DNA of 64,000 nt from CAYMAZ01 sp964526285 (GTDB lineage: Bacteria > Bacteroidota > Bacteroidia > Bacteroidales > DTU049), in contig CAZGIW010000006.1 in assembly GCA_964526285.1 (NCBI GenBank), positions 12,976 through 76,975 on the forward strand. Direction: 5' to 3'. Of this stretch, positions 52,209-60,421 are shown in pieces (position 1 is the first letter of the stretch; each line of letters starts with the position of its first letter). The notes beneath the pieces are model-generated. The model searched no databases. It saw only the letters and a program-made list of their open reading frames with translations, and was not told the origin of the DNA. Position numbers and translations under genes: made by a program.

Positions 52209-53769
52209 TAAGTATGATCAGGTAGTGAAAAATGCAGTCGGCAGAATGGTGCCGGTCATCATCAACGGTGCTGAACATGTACCATATATGGGTGTTGGGA
52301 AATTCAGACCCACAGGACGTAAGCATGCTCCATATATTGCTACTTGTGCTGATTATCCAGATGATGGAAACAAAATCCAGCCATCACTGAAAGAGGCATT
52401 GGTTAAAGCAGGTCTTAAAGATGGAATGGTCATCGGAACGCATCATCATTTTAGAAATGGAGACTTAATTGCAAATCAGATATTTGATATTGCAAAGGAA
52501 TTGGGAGTAAAAGATCTGGTTTGGGCTCCCTCTGCCTCATTTCCCTGTCATGAACATCTGATTCCATATCTGGAAGATGGAACCATTCACCATATTGAAG
52601 GAAGCATGAATGGCCCTTTGGGGAAATTTACAAGTTATGGCAATATGAAAGGGATGGGAATTCTCCGCTCTCATGGCGGAAGGTATCAGTCTATTCAGGA
52701 TGGAGAATTAAAAATTGATATTGCTGTTATTGCAGCCCCCACAGCCGATGCTTTTGGGAATGCAAACGGAGTAAACGGACCAGCTGCCTGTGGATTGCTT
52801 GGGTTTGCCCTGGCGGACTCTCAGTATGCTGATAAAGTTATTGTGGTCACTGATAATCTTGTGCCATTTCCATGCATTCCGTGGCAAATTCAGGGAAATT
52901 ATGTGGATTATGTGGTGGTGGTGGAACAAGTAGGAATTTCTGAAAAAATTGTTTCCGGAACAACTCAAATAACACGAAGCCCTGACCGTTTGTATATTGC
53001 GGAATTAACTGCAAGTTTTTGTGATGCAGCAGGGTTGGTTAAAAATGGGTTTTCATATCAGGCTGGTGCCGGAGGAACAGCTCTTTCAATAGGGAATTAT
53101 TTCGCAGATATGTGTCGTCAGAGAAATATCAAAGCCAGGTTTATCAGGGCAGGAAGCAACAAATACCCTGTGCAGATGCTGGAAGAAGGATATGTTGATT
53201 ATATTCTCGACGGACAAACATTTGACCTTGAAGGGGTCAGGTCTATGAGGGAAAACCCCGGACATGTTAACACAAGTCCTTTTACAAGTTATAATTATCA
53301 TGGGAAAGGAAATTTTTCTACTTTGGTTGATATTGCTATTCTCGGTGCTACTGAGGTAGATGTGAGTTTTAATGCCAATGTAGTAACTCACTCCGACGGT
53401 TTGCTGCTGCACGGAATTGGAGGTTGGCAAAACTGTCTGTTTTCAAAATGTACAATTCTTCCAATCCCTTTATTCAGAGATAGAATTCCTGTGATTCGTG
53501 ATGAAGTGACAACTCTTTGTGGACCAGGTGAACTCATCGATGTGATTGTGACTGAAAGAGGCATTGCTATCAACCCCTTAAGAACAGACCTCATTGAAAA
53601 AGTGAAAAACTCAGGACTACCTGTTAAAACTATTCAGGAACTAAAACATGAAGCCGAAGCCATTTGCGGGAAGCCGGAATTGCCAGACCTTGAAGATGAA
53701 TTTGTGGCTGTTGTGAAATGGGTTGATGGAACTGTAATCGATGCTGTAAGAAAAGTAGCAAAAAAATAG
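52201..53769 (+). CDS. citF: Citrate lyase alpha subunit
   Basis: A 522-residue CoA-transferase-fold subunit that exchanges acetyl and citryl groups on the acyl-carrier arm. The family segments are present: NAVGRMVPVIINGAEHVPYMG at the start, GMVIGTHHHFRNGDLIANQIFDIA, LVWAPSASFPCHEHLI, and GAGGTALSIGNYFADMCRQRNIKARF. The ending DGTVIDAVRKV is as usual for CitF. The start codon overlaps the end of the CitD-CitE gene, indicating translational coupling. citC (ligase), citX and citG, which make and attach the prosthetic group, are not next to it or elsewhere in the window. Confidence 0.92.
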   Translation: MNNKYDQVVKNAVGRMVPVIINGAEHVPYMGVGKFRPTGRKHAPYIATCADYPDDGNKIQPSLKEALVKAGLKDGMVIGTHHHFRNGDLIANQIFDIAKELGVKDLVWAPSASFPCHEHLIPYLEDGTIHHIEGSMNGPLGKFTSYGNMKGMGILRSHGGRYQSIQDGELKIDIAVIAAPTADAFGNANGVNGPAACGLLGFALADSQYADKVIVVTDNLVPFPCIPWQIQGNYVDYVVVVEQVGISEKIVSGTTQITRSPDRLYIAELTASFCDAAGLVKNGFSYQAGAGGTALSIGNYFADMCRQRNIKARFIRAGSNKYPVQMLEEGYVDYILDGQTFDLEGVRSMRENPGHVNTSPFTSYNYHGKGNFSTLVDIAILGATEVDVSFNANVVTHSDGLLLHGIGGWQNCLFSKCTILPIPLFRDRIPVIRDEVTTLCGPGELIDVIVTERGIAINPLRTDLIEKVKNSGLPVKTIQELKHEAEAICGKPELPDLEDEFVAVVKWVDGTVIDAVRKVAKK

Positions 53770-53781
53770 TTTTTTTTGTTT

Positions 53782-55254
53782 TTAATAAGATCGCGCAAAA
53801 ACGACACGTTGCTTCGAAGGTTTGCCCGAAAAAACACATACTCCCTCTTCCTTTTCTCCTTCAACAGGGATCACACGAATGGTAGCCTTGGTTTCATCCT
53901 TAATTTGTTGTTCAGTTTCTGCTGTTCCATCCCAGTGAGCAAGAAGAAACCCCCCACGTTCAATGGTTGTTTTGAATTCATTCCAGCTATCAACCTTAAA
54001 TGTATTCTGCTCTCTGAAATTCAAAGCTTTTTGGTAGATGTTCGTTTGAATTTGTGACAGTAATTCCTCAATTCTGTTTGCTAATCCCTCAATTGAATAC
54101 GAGGATTTTTCAAGCGTATCTCGTCTGGCCACCTCAACACATTTGTTGTCCACATCTCTTGATCCAACAGCAACTCTGACAGGCACCCCTTTGAGTTCAT
54201 ATTCTGCAAACTTCCAGCCTGGTTTGTTGTTATCGCTGTTATCATATTTCACAGAAATTCCCTTTTCTCTGAGTTCCTGAATAACAGGGGATATGTATTC
54301 ATTCACTTTTTTATAGTCCTCCTCGTTTTTAAATATGGGAATAACAACAACCTGAACAGGTGCCAGTTTGGGAGGCAAAACCAAGCCGTTATCATCGCTG
54401 TGTGTCATTATTAAAGCTCCAATCAAACGTGTTGAAACACCCCATGAAGTTGCCCATACATATTCCAGTTTGTTTTCTTTGGTCAGATATTTTACATCAA
54501 ATGCTTTTGCAAAATTCTGAGCAAGAAAATGTGAAGTGCCTGCCTGAAGCGCTTTTCCATCCTGCATTAATGCTTCTATACAGTATGTTTCTTCAGCTCC
54601 GGCAAATCTTTCATTTGGACTCTTTACTCCCTTCAGTACTGGAATTGCAAGGTGTTGTTCTGCAAACTCAGCATATATCTCAAGCATTCTTTCTGCCTCT
54701 TCCACCGCCTCTTCTTTTGTGGCATGAGCTGTATGCCCTTCCTGCCATAAAAACTCAGTAGTACGCAAAAACAAACGTGTGCGCATCTCCCATCTGACAA
54801 CATTTGCCCACTGATTAATAAGAATTGGTAAATCTCTGTATGATTGAATCCAGTTTTTATAGGAATCCCATATGATGGTTTCAGATGTGGGCCGAACAAT
54901 AAGCTCTTCTTCCAGCTTGGCCTCAGGGTCAACAATTACACCATTTCCATCAGGATCATTTTTTAGTCGGTAGTGTGTAATAACAGCACATTCTTTTGCA
55001 AATCCCTCAACATGACTTGCTTCTTTGCTGAGAAATGACTTTGGTATGAAAATTGGAAAATAGGCATTTTCATGGCCGGTTGCCTTGAACATAGCATCCA
55101 AAACAGATTGCATTTTTTCCCAGATGGAATATCCATATGGCTTAATAATCATGCAACCTCTCACTGCTGAATTCTCTGCCAGTCCGGCTTTAATAACAAG
55201 TTCGTTATACCATACTGAATAATTTTCTTCTCTGCTTGTTAAGAATTTTCCCAT
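53782..55254 (-). CDS. proS: Prolyl-tRNA synthetase, archaeal/eukaryotic-like type
   Basis: Class II synthetase, 490 aa. RPTSETIIWDSYKNWIQSYRDLPI contains motif 2-type residues, and motif 3 sits in the SWGVSTRLIGALIMTHSDDNG segment. The absence of the bacterial INS editing insertion between motifs 2 and 3, the compact length and the extended C-terminal domain after HSDDNG mark the eukaryote/archaeal-like ProS found in many Bacteroidota. It converges with citF (12 bp between stops) and has its own promoter box upstream. Confidence 0.94.
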   Translation of the reverse strand: MGKFLTSREENYSVWYNELVIKAGLAENSAVRGCMIIKPYGYSIWEKMQSVLDAMFKATGHENAYFPIFIPKSFLSKEASHVEGFAKECAVITHYRLKNDPDGNGVIVDPEAKLEEELIVRPTSETIIWDSYKNWIQSYRDLPILINQWANVVRWEMRTRLFLRTTEFLWQEGHTAHATKEEAVEEAERMLEIYAEFAEQHLAIPVLKGVKSPNERFAGAEETYCIEALMQDGKALQAGTSHFLAQNFAKAFDVKYLTKENKLEYVWATSWGVSTRLIGALIMTHSDDNGLVLPPKLAPVQVVVIPIFKNEEDYKKVNEYISPVIQELREKGISVKYDNSDNNKPGWKFAEYELKGVPVRVAVGSRDVDNKCVEVARRDTLEKSSYSIEGLANRIEELLSQIQTNIYQKALNFREQNTFKVDSWNEFKTTIERGGFLLAHWDGTAETEQQIKDETKATIRVIPVEGEKEEGVCVFSGKPSKQRVVFARSY

Positions 55255-55312
55255 TTTTTTGCTTTTGGTATGAAGTTTGGTAATTATATGTTGTGAAATA
55301 ATTTTAAAAATG

Positions 55313-55320
55313 CAAAAATA
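55313..55320 (-). promoter_or_regulatory. Promoter element TATTTTTG for proS
   Basis: Minus-strand TATTTTTG, an exact TAnnTTTG match, 58 bp before the proS start. Confidence 0.5.
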
Positions 55321-55345
55321 TAAAATTTTTATGGAGGGTACAAAA

Positions 55346-57145
55346 ATGAAAACAAGATTTAAAATTTGGATGATTCCCTTAATTCTGCTGGGGATGAGTG
55401 CATGTACAACAAACTATTACAGTACTGCACCTTATTATGATGATGTGTATTATACACCTAAAAACACACCGCAGACAGAAACGGTTACAACAACCCCGGG
55501 AACAACAACAACAACATCTTCTCCTGCAGAAACAGGAAATTATGAAGATGAATTCGCGTATGAAGACAGAAACCTCACCACCGAAACCTATTACGATGAT
55601 GAAGGAAACACATACGTGACAAACAACTATCATGGCGATGTATACAATTATGATGATTATTATGACTATGAATATTCAGCACGGATTCGCCGTTTTTATG
55701 CTCCTTATACAGGATTCACCTACTATCACGGTTACTACACAAATTATTACTGGTACACTTATGACCCATACTATTGGGGTGTAAGTATTTATCATGGATA
55801 TCATTGGTGGAGACCAAACTACTATTCTTACTACAGCCCATGGCAATACGGATATGGATGGTATGGCTGGAGACCTTATTACAGCTACTACGGCTGGGGT
55901 TACCCATACTACGGATACTATGGCTACGGTGGATACTGGAATGGTTACAACCATGGCTACTGGAACGGATACTGGGATGGTTACTATGCAGGATCAGGAT
56001 ACTATTACTATAATAGTAATGATTCTTATGGAAATACATACTATTATGGACCTCGCGACCCAATAGGGTCAAGCAACACCCAAACAGGGGGAGGAACAGG
56101 ATCACTCACAACTGCAGAAAACTTAACTTTTGGCGGAACTGTTGAATCATACCTGGCTACTTCAAACTCAAATACCATAATTAAACCTGAAGGAATCACT
56201 TCTTCCTCAATCTCTCCTTCAACTAGTACAAGCAATGTTTCTACTTCTACTAAACCAACTGAAAATAGTACAACAACAGCTGTCACAACATCAACTAAAC
56301 CAACTGAAAATAGCACAACAACAGCTGTCACAACCTCAACTAAACCAACTGAAAATAGCACAACAACAGCTGTCACAACTTCTACTAAACCTACAGAGAC
56401 AACAACAACAACCTCTGCAACAACTTCAACCAAGCCTACTGAAAATAGTCAGACAACGAATGTAACTCGTACTCCTGAAACCAATAACAATAAACCATAT
56501 ACTTCTCCTGACTATAACAGACCAAAATCAAATCAGGAATACTCTACATCATCCGGAAGAGATTATGAAAAACCCAACTACTATCAATCAAACTCTGTAA
56601 CAACCTCAAAAGGAACAACTCGTCCCAACTCAGGAAGCAGTTCATCAGGAAGTAACTACACAAGGCCATCTTCAAATACAGGAACCTCAACAAGACCAGC
56701 CTCATCAAGTAGTTCTTCAAGTGGGACTTACACACGTCCTTCCTCCGGAAACAGCAGACCATCAGGAAACACCAGTTCCTCAGGCAGCTCTTATAGTCGT
56801 CCTTCTTCAGGAAGTTCAAGCAGCGGATCCTATTCTACTCCTTCTTCAGGAAACAGCAGACCATCAGGCAGTAGTTCTTCAGGTAGCTCTTATAGCCGCC
56901 CATCTTCAGGAAGTTCAAGCAGCGGATCGTATTCGCGTCCTTCCTCCGGAAGCAGCAGACCATCAGGTAGCAGCAGCTCATCAGGAAGCTCATATTCACG
57001 TCCTTCTTCAAGCTCAAGCAGTGGAAGTTCTTCAAGAGGAAGTAGTTATTCTTCAGGAAGTTCATCAAGAAGCAGCGGCAGTAGTTCATCAGGCGGTTCA
57101 TCCTCCTCTTCTTCAAGAGGTGGTGGTGGCGGTAGCAGAAGATAG
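55346..57145 (+). CDS. Tyr/Gly-rich and Ser-rich low-complexity lipoprotein
   Basis: A 599-residue lipoprotein (lipobox LLGMSAC) with almost no globular sequence. A Tyr/Asp/Thr-rich lead (about 25-130) passes into a Tyr/Gly/Trp-rich block (about 140-240) with YYGYGGYWNGYNHG-like repeats. Next is a Thr/Ser/Lys-Pro block with an exact 45-bp tandem repeat (TSTKPTENSTTTAVT units). The tail (about 430-599) is Ser/Gly/Arg/Pro-rich, of the type SSGSSYSRPSSG. It starts at 55346, with a GGAGGG ribosome site 7 bp before it, unusual for Bacteroidota. The frame opens at 55277. It may be a surface polymer, adhesin or phase-separating coat protein; this is inference from composition. Confidence 0.75.
   Translation: MKTRFKIWMIPLILLGMSACTTNYYSTAPYYDDVYYTPKNTPQTETVTTTPGTTTTTSSPAETGNYEDEFAYEDRNLTTETYYDDEGNTYVTNNYHGDVYNYDDYYDYEYSARIRRFYAPYTGFTYYHGYYTNYYWYTYDPYYWGVSIYHGYHWWRPNYYSYYSPWQYGYGWYGWRPYYSYYGWGYPYYGYYGYGGYWNGYNHGYWNGYWDGYYAGSGYYYYNSNDSYGNTYYYGPRDPIGSSNTQTGGGTGSLTTAENLTFGGTVESYLATSNSNTIIKPEGITSSSISPSTSTSNVSTSTKPTENSTTTAVTTSTKPTENSTTTAVTTSTKPTENSTTTAVTTSTKPTETTTTTSATTSTKPTENSQTTNVTRTPETNNNKPYTSPDYNRPKSNQEYSTSSGRDYEKPNYYQSNSVTTSKGTTRPNSGSSSSGSNYTRPSSNTGTSTRPASSSSSSSGTYTRPSSGNSRPSGNTSSSGSSYSRPSSGSSSSGSYSTPSSGNSRPSGSSSSGSSYSRPSSGSSSSGSYSRPSSGSSRPSGSSSSSGSSYSRPSSSSSSGSSSRGSSYSSGSSSRSSGSSSSGGSSSSSSRGGGGGSRR
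56251..56450 (+). repeat. 45-bp tandem repeat coding Thr-Lys-Pro units
   Basis: Copies begin at 56251, 56296, 56341, 56386 and 56431, exactly 45 bp apart, each starting TAAACCAACT or a close variant. The first three are nearly identical, the last two diverge. The period is 15 codons, so copy number can change without a frameshift. Confidence 0.9.
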
Positions 57146-57194
57146 TTGCCAGAAAGAAAATAATTGATTTGTGACACATTAACACGACACAACT

Positions 57195-58646
57195 ATGAAA
57201 ACAACAGCAAAAATATCACTGATTATTCTTACAACTCTGTTAAGCTTCACACTGCTTGCGCAAAACGAAGTAGACGCCCTGAGATACTCAAAACTGACTC
57301 AATTCGGAACTGCAAGAAACATATCAATGGGAGGAGCCTTTTCAACACTGGGAGCTGATTTTTCAGCTCTCAGCACTAATCCTGCCAGTATAGCAGTGTA
57401 CAAAAAATCCGAATTTACATTTTCTCCCGGACTGGGTTATACAAGTACAGAATCTAAGTATCTAGGAAAAACAACAGATGACTTCAAATACAATTTCAAT
57501 TTTACCAATATTGGAATGGTGTTCGCAGGAAACATAGGTTCAAAAGACACTGATAAACCAGAATGGAAAGGAATTCAGTTTGGAATTGGTGTCAATAGAT
57601 TGCAAAACTTTAATAACAGAACTCTGGTTGAAGGATTTAATAATCTGGGGACAATTCTTGACATCTACCATGCGTCAGCTCAGGGAACTCACTATGATCA
57701 ACTGGGAGTTTTTGATACTCAGTTGGCTTTCAACACATATCTTCTTGATACTCTCGGTTCATCAACCAACTATATTCAGGCTTATCCAGGTGGAGCAACA
57801 CAACGCAAAATGATTACCACAACAGGAGGCATTGATGAAATGGTGATGACCCTCGGCGGCAACTATAACGACAAGTTTTACATTGGTGCTACAATTGGAA
57901 TTCCATTTGTGTCTTATAATGAAATTTCAACCTATCAGGAAATTGATGAAGACAATTCTGTTGCTGACTTTAACTCTCTTACAATTACAGACGAAGTAAG
58001 TACAACAGGGGCTGGTGTCAATCTGAAAGTGGGTATGATTTATAGAGTAACTGATTGGGTTCGTGTTTCAGGAGCATTCCATATTCCAACATTTTATAGT
58101 CTGACTGATGAATGGCAGCGCAAAATGGATTCTGATCTTGAAGGAATGGGAAGCTATTCTGACAAATCTCCCATTGGAAGATTCGACTACAGCCTGATGA
58201 CACCAATGAGGCTTATTGGCGGTGTTGCCTTTGTAATTGCCAATCGTGGTTCTGTTACAGCGGAATATGAACACATTGATTATTCAACTTCCAGATTGCG
58301 TGAAAAAAATATCAGCGGCAGCTTCTTCGATGCTAATGACAATATTAGAAATAACTATACAAAAGCAGGAAATATCAGAGTAGGAACTGAATGGGTCTTC
58401 TCTCCCTTCAGTATCAGAGGTGGATATGCTTTATATGGTAATCCTTTCAAATCAGGACTCAATGACCAAACAGAACAAATTATTTCAGGTGGTATCGGGA
58501 TTCGAGACAAACATTATTTTATTGATTTCGGTTACTTATATTCAACATCAAAATCAGATTATTTCCTTTATCCACAAGTTGTAGAGGCTGCAAGTGTAGC
58601 TCCTACAAAGCAAATGTTTGTGTGTACAGTGGGATTTAAATTCTAA
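57195..58646 (+). CDS. FadL/OMPP1-type outer-membrane transport protein
   Basis: A 483-residue outer-membrane beta-barrel. After a signal peptide (ending LLAQ) it starts VDALRYSKLTQFGTARNISMGGAFSTLGADFSALSTNPASIAVYKKSEFTFSPGLGYT, the N-terminal hatch and first strands typical of the Bacteroidota branch of the FadL/TodX family. The last strand ends in FKF with the aromatic C-terminus of barrels. Probable substrates are fatty acids or other hydrophobic molecules; specificity is unknown. It lies 49 bp after the low-complexity lipoprotein and ends at a bidirectional terminator. Confidence 0.86.
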   Translation: MKTTAKISLIILTTLLSFTLLAQNEVDALRYSKLTQFGTARNISMGGAFSTLGADFSALSTNPASIAVYKKSEFTFSPGLGYTSTESKYLGKTTDDFKYNFNFTNIGMVFAGNIGSKDTDKPEWKGIQFGIGVNRLQNFNNRTLVEGFNNLGTILDIYHASAQGTHYDQLGVFDTQLAFNTYLLDTLGSSTNYIQAYPGGATQRKMITTTGGIDEMVMTLGGNYNDKFYIGATIGIPFVSYNEISTYQEIDEDNSVADFNSLTITDEVSTTGAGVNLKVGMIYRVTDWVRVSGAFHIPTFYSLTDEWQRKMDSDLEGMGSYSDKSPIGRFDYSLMTPMRLIGGVAFVIANRGSVTAEYEHIDYSTSRLREKNISGSFFDANDNIRNNYTKAGNIRVGTEWVFSPFSIRGGYALYGNPFKSGLNDQTEQIISGGIGIRDKHYFIDFGYLYSTSKSDYFLYPQVVEAASVAPTKQMFVCTVGFKF

Positions 58647-58668
58647 TTGACAACATACCCTCCGTCAT

Positions 58669-58706
58669 AAAAAAAAGCAGTTTGTTTAAAACTGCTTTTT
58701 TTTTTG
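58669..58706. terminator. Bidirectional intrinsic terminator
   Basis: GCAGTTT (58677-58683), a 5-nt loop and AAACTGC (58689-58695) flanked by A and T runs, between the converging FadL-type and barrel genes. Confidence 0.88.
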
Positions 58707-58719
58707 AAATTATTCAATC

Positions 58720-60411
58720 TTAAAAGGTATAACTGACCCCTATCATTCCATTTAATCTCTGACTTGGATAATTGTTCCAGTAATAGTGGCGCTTGGTTGT
58801 GAAATTATTAAATCTTAACCAGGCACTCAGATTTTTTGTGTAACGGTATTCAACTTCCAGGTTGAAATCATATATGGGCTTTAATTTTACTTCAGCATCA
58901 TTAACCAGAGCATATCGTTCTCCAAAAGCAAAAACATTCAATTTGCCGTAGATTTTGTCAGAAAGATTGTAGATAATTCCAAGGCTTCCTTCATATTTTG
59001 GTAAATGCCAGGCTTTAGCCTGAGTTTCTGGAGAAAAAATATTGTAGGCAGAATATATTTCAGCCGAAAACTTTCTGCTGAAATCCATCATCAATTCCAA
59101 AGATACAGAGAGAATATCCACATTATCATACACCAGACCAAACCGATTGCCTGTGGCTAAAAGAAGAGTATCTTTGTAAAAACCCAGTGTATCATTAATA
59201 AAAAGAGGCATGTTTTTGTTTTGGCTGTTTCTGGCTGAAAACCGATAATTATATTTACCTCCAAACCCACCACTAATACCTCCGTAAAGAATATTTTCTG
59301 AAATTGTGAACTCCATTGGAAGTATTTCAGTGTTGATAAAAGGATTAACATCAGATAATTGACGGAATGTTGTTCTTTCAATTGCCCCGTCAATTCCAAG
59401 GAAGATCTTTAAAGCGCCCGGAACAATGTGAATATCCAGTTGTCCGTATGGAAAAAAATGAATTTCTCCGATTGAATCAAGCTGTGCGCTGATTTTTCCT
59501 CCTACAGTCAATTCCAGTTCATCTCGTTTAACATTAAGATAAGGTTTTATATTTACGATGCCTGTTGAAATGCTCTGCAATGCATAATCCTGAGCAAAGA
59601 AACCTCCGTGCGCATCAACAAAAATTGTTTCTTCTTTAAGAAAGCGAAAGAGGTCAATGTGTTTTTTCAATTGGCCTTCAAACAGAATGTTTTGTTCATT
59701 TACATTGTATTCATCCCATAAACCTTGATATTTCAGCGCAAAAAGATTGTGAAATTTGTCTCTTTGTTTGTAGTTGCTTTCTCCCATGAAAAAGAAATCC
59801 AGTTTTTTAAAGACCTGGCGGATATCGTTTTTTTCAAAATCAGGAGTCAGGCTGTCAATTTGAAAGCCATAATATCGAATAGCATCTCTGTGGTAGTCCA
59901 TTCCTGTTGAAATAGTATATTGTGGCTGTATAAAATGACCTGATACTCCAATAGTGTTTTCGCTGAAACCGGGATGTGGATAATTCTCAATATTTCCTCC
60001 TGCTGAAAAATGTTTCATATGAATTTCACCTCTCAGTTTTTTGCTTCTGTATGAGTGGTGTGAAATGTCAATAAGAGGAGAGCCATAATTGCCAAATCCG
60101 GCTATGATATGATTCTTGTGTAGTTTGTTAAAGGTTTCGCCAACCATTTTTGCAGGGGGAATTGCTTTCACATTGAATTGCAAATCCACAGGGATAGAAA
60201 CAATTTTGTATTCAATTTTTGGGACAGGAATAACAGTATCTTTCAGCTCAGGAGTAAATCCAATCTTTCTGGCTTCTGAAAGCTGAGGTGTGTAAGCACC
60301 CAAAACGGTGACTGTTTCATGCTGCCCTCCTGTTTGTCCTGTTGCTTTTTCTCCGGCAATTATTACTAAAACAATCAATAATAATAAATTTGATGTTTTT
60401 ATATGTTTCAT
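58720..60411 (-). CDS. Outer-membrane beta-barrel protein (TonB-receptor-like, no plug)
   Basis: A 563-residue outer-membrane protein. After a signal peptide come a short 'TVTVLGAYTPQLSEARKIGFTPELKD' region and then many amphipathic strands. It ends in RLNGMIGVSYTF with a C-terminal Phe, a standard barrel end. There is no plug domain and no CarboxypepD-like module, so it is not a classical TonB receptor despite resemblance in the barrel. It is followed upstream (same strand) by the 1012-residue TPR gene, whose stop is 10 bp before its start, so the two are probably partners. Confidence 0.8.
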   Translation of the reverse strand: MKHIKTSNLLLLIVLVIIAGEKATGQTGGQHETVTVLGAYTPQLSEARKIGFTPELKDTVIPVPKIEYKIVSIPVDLQFNVKAIPPAKMVGETFNKLHKNHIIAGFGNYGSPLIDISHHSYRSKKLRGEIHMKHFSAGGNIENYPHPGFSENTIGVSGHFIQPQYTISTGMDYHRDAIRYYGFQIDSLTPDFEKNDIRQVFKKLDFFFMGESNYKQRDKFHNLFALKYQGLWDEYNVNEQNILFEGQLKKHIDLFRFLKEETIFVDAHGGFFAQDYALQSISTGIVNIKPYLNVKRDELELTVGGKISAQLDSIGEIHFFPYGQLDIHIVPGALKIFLGIDGAIERTTFRQLSDVNPFINTEILPMEFTISENILYGGISGGFGGKYNYRFSARNSQNKNMPLFINDTLGFYKDTLLLATGNRFGLVYDNVDILSVSLELMMDFSRKFSAEIYSAYNIFSPETQAKAWHLPKYEGSLGIIYNLSDKIYGKLNVFAFGERYALVNDAEVKLKPIYDFNLEVEYRYTKNLSAWLRFNNFTTKRHYYWNNYPSQRLNGMIGVSYTF

Positions 60412-60421
60412 GGTGATATAA

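Noticed and set aside
56044..56433. Valine-rich open frame on the minus strand opposite the tandem repeat
   Set aside because: It is the reverse-strand shadow of the Thr-rich repeat; composition is an artefact of the codons on the other strand.
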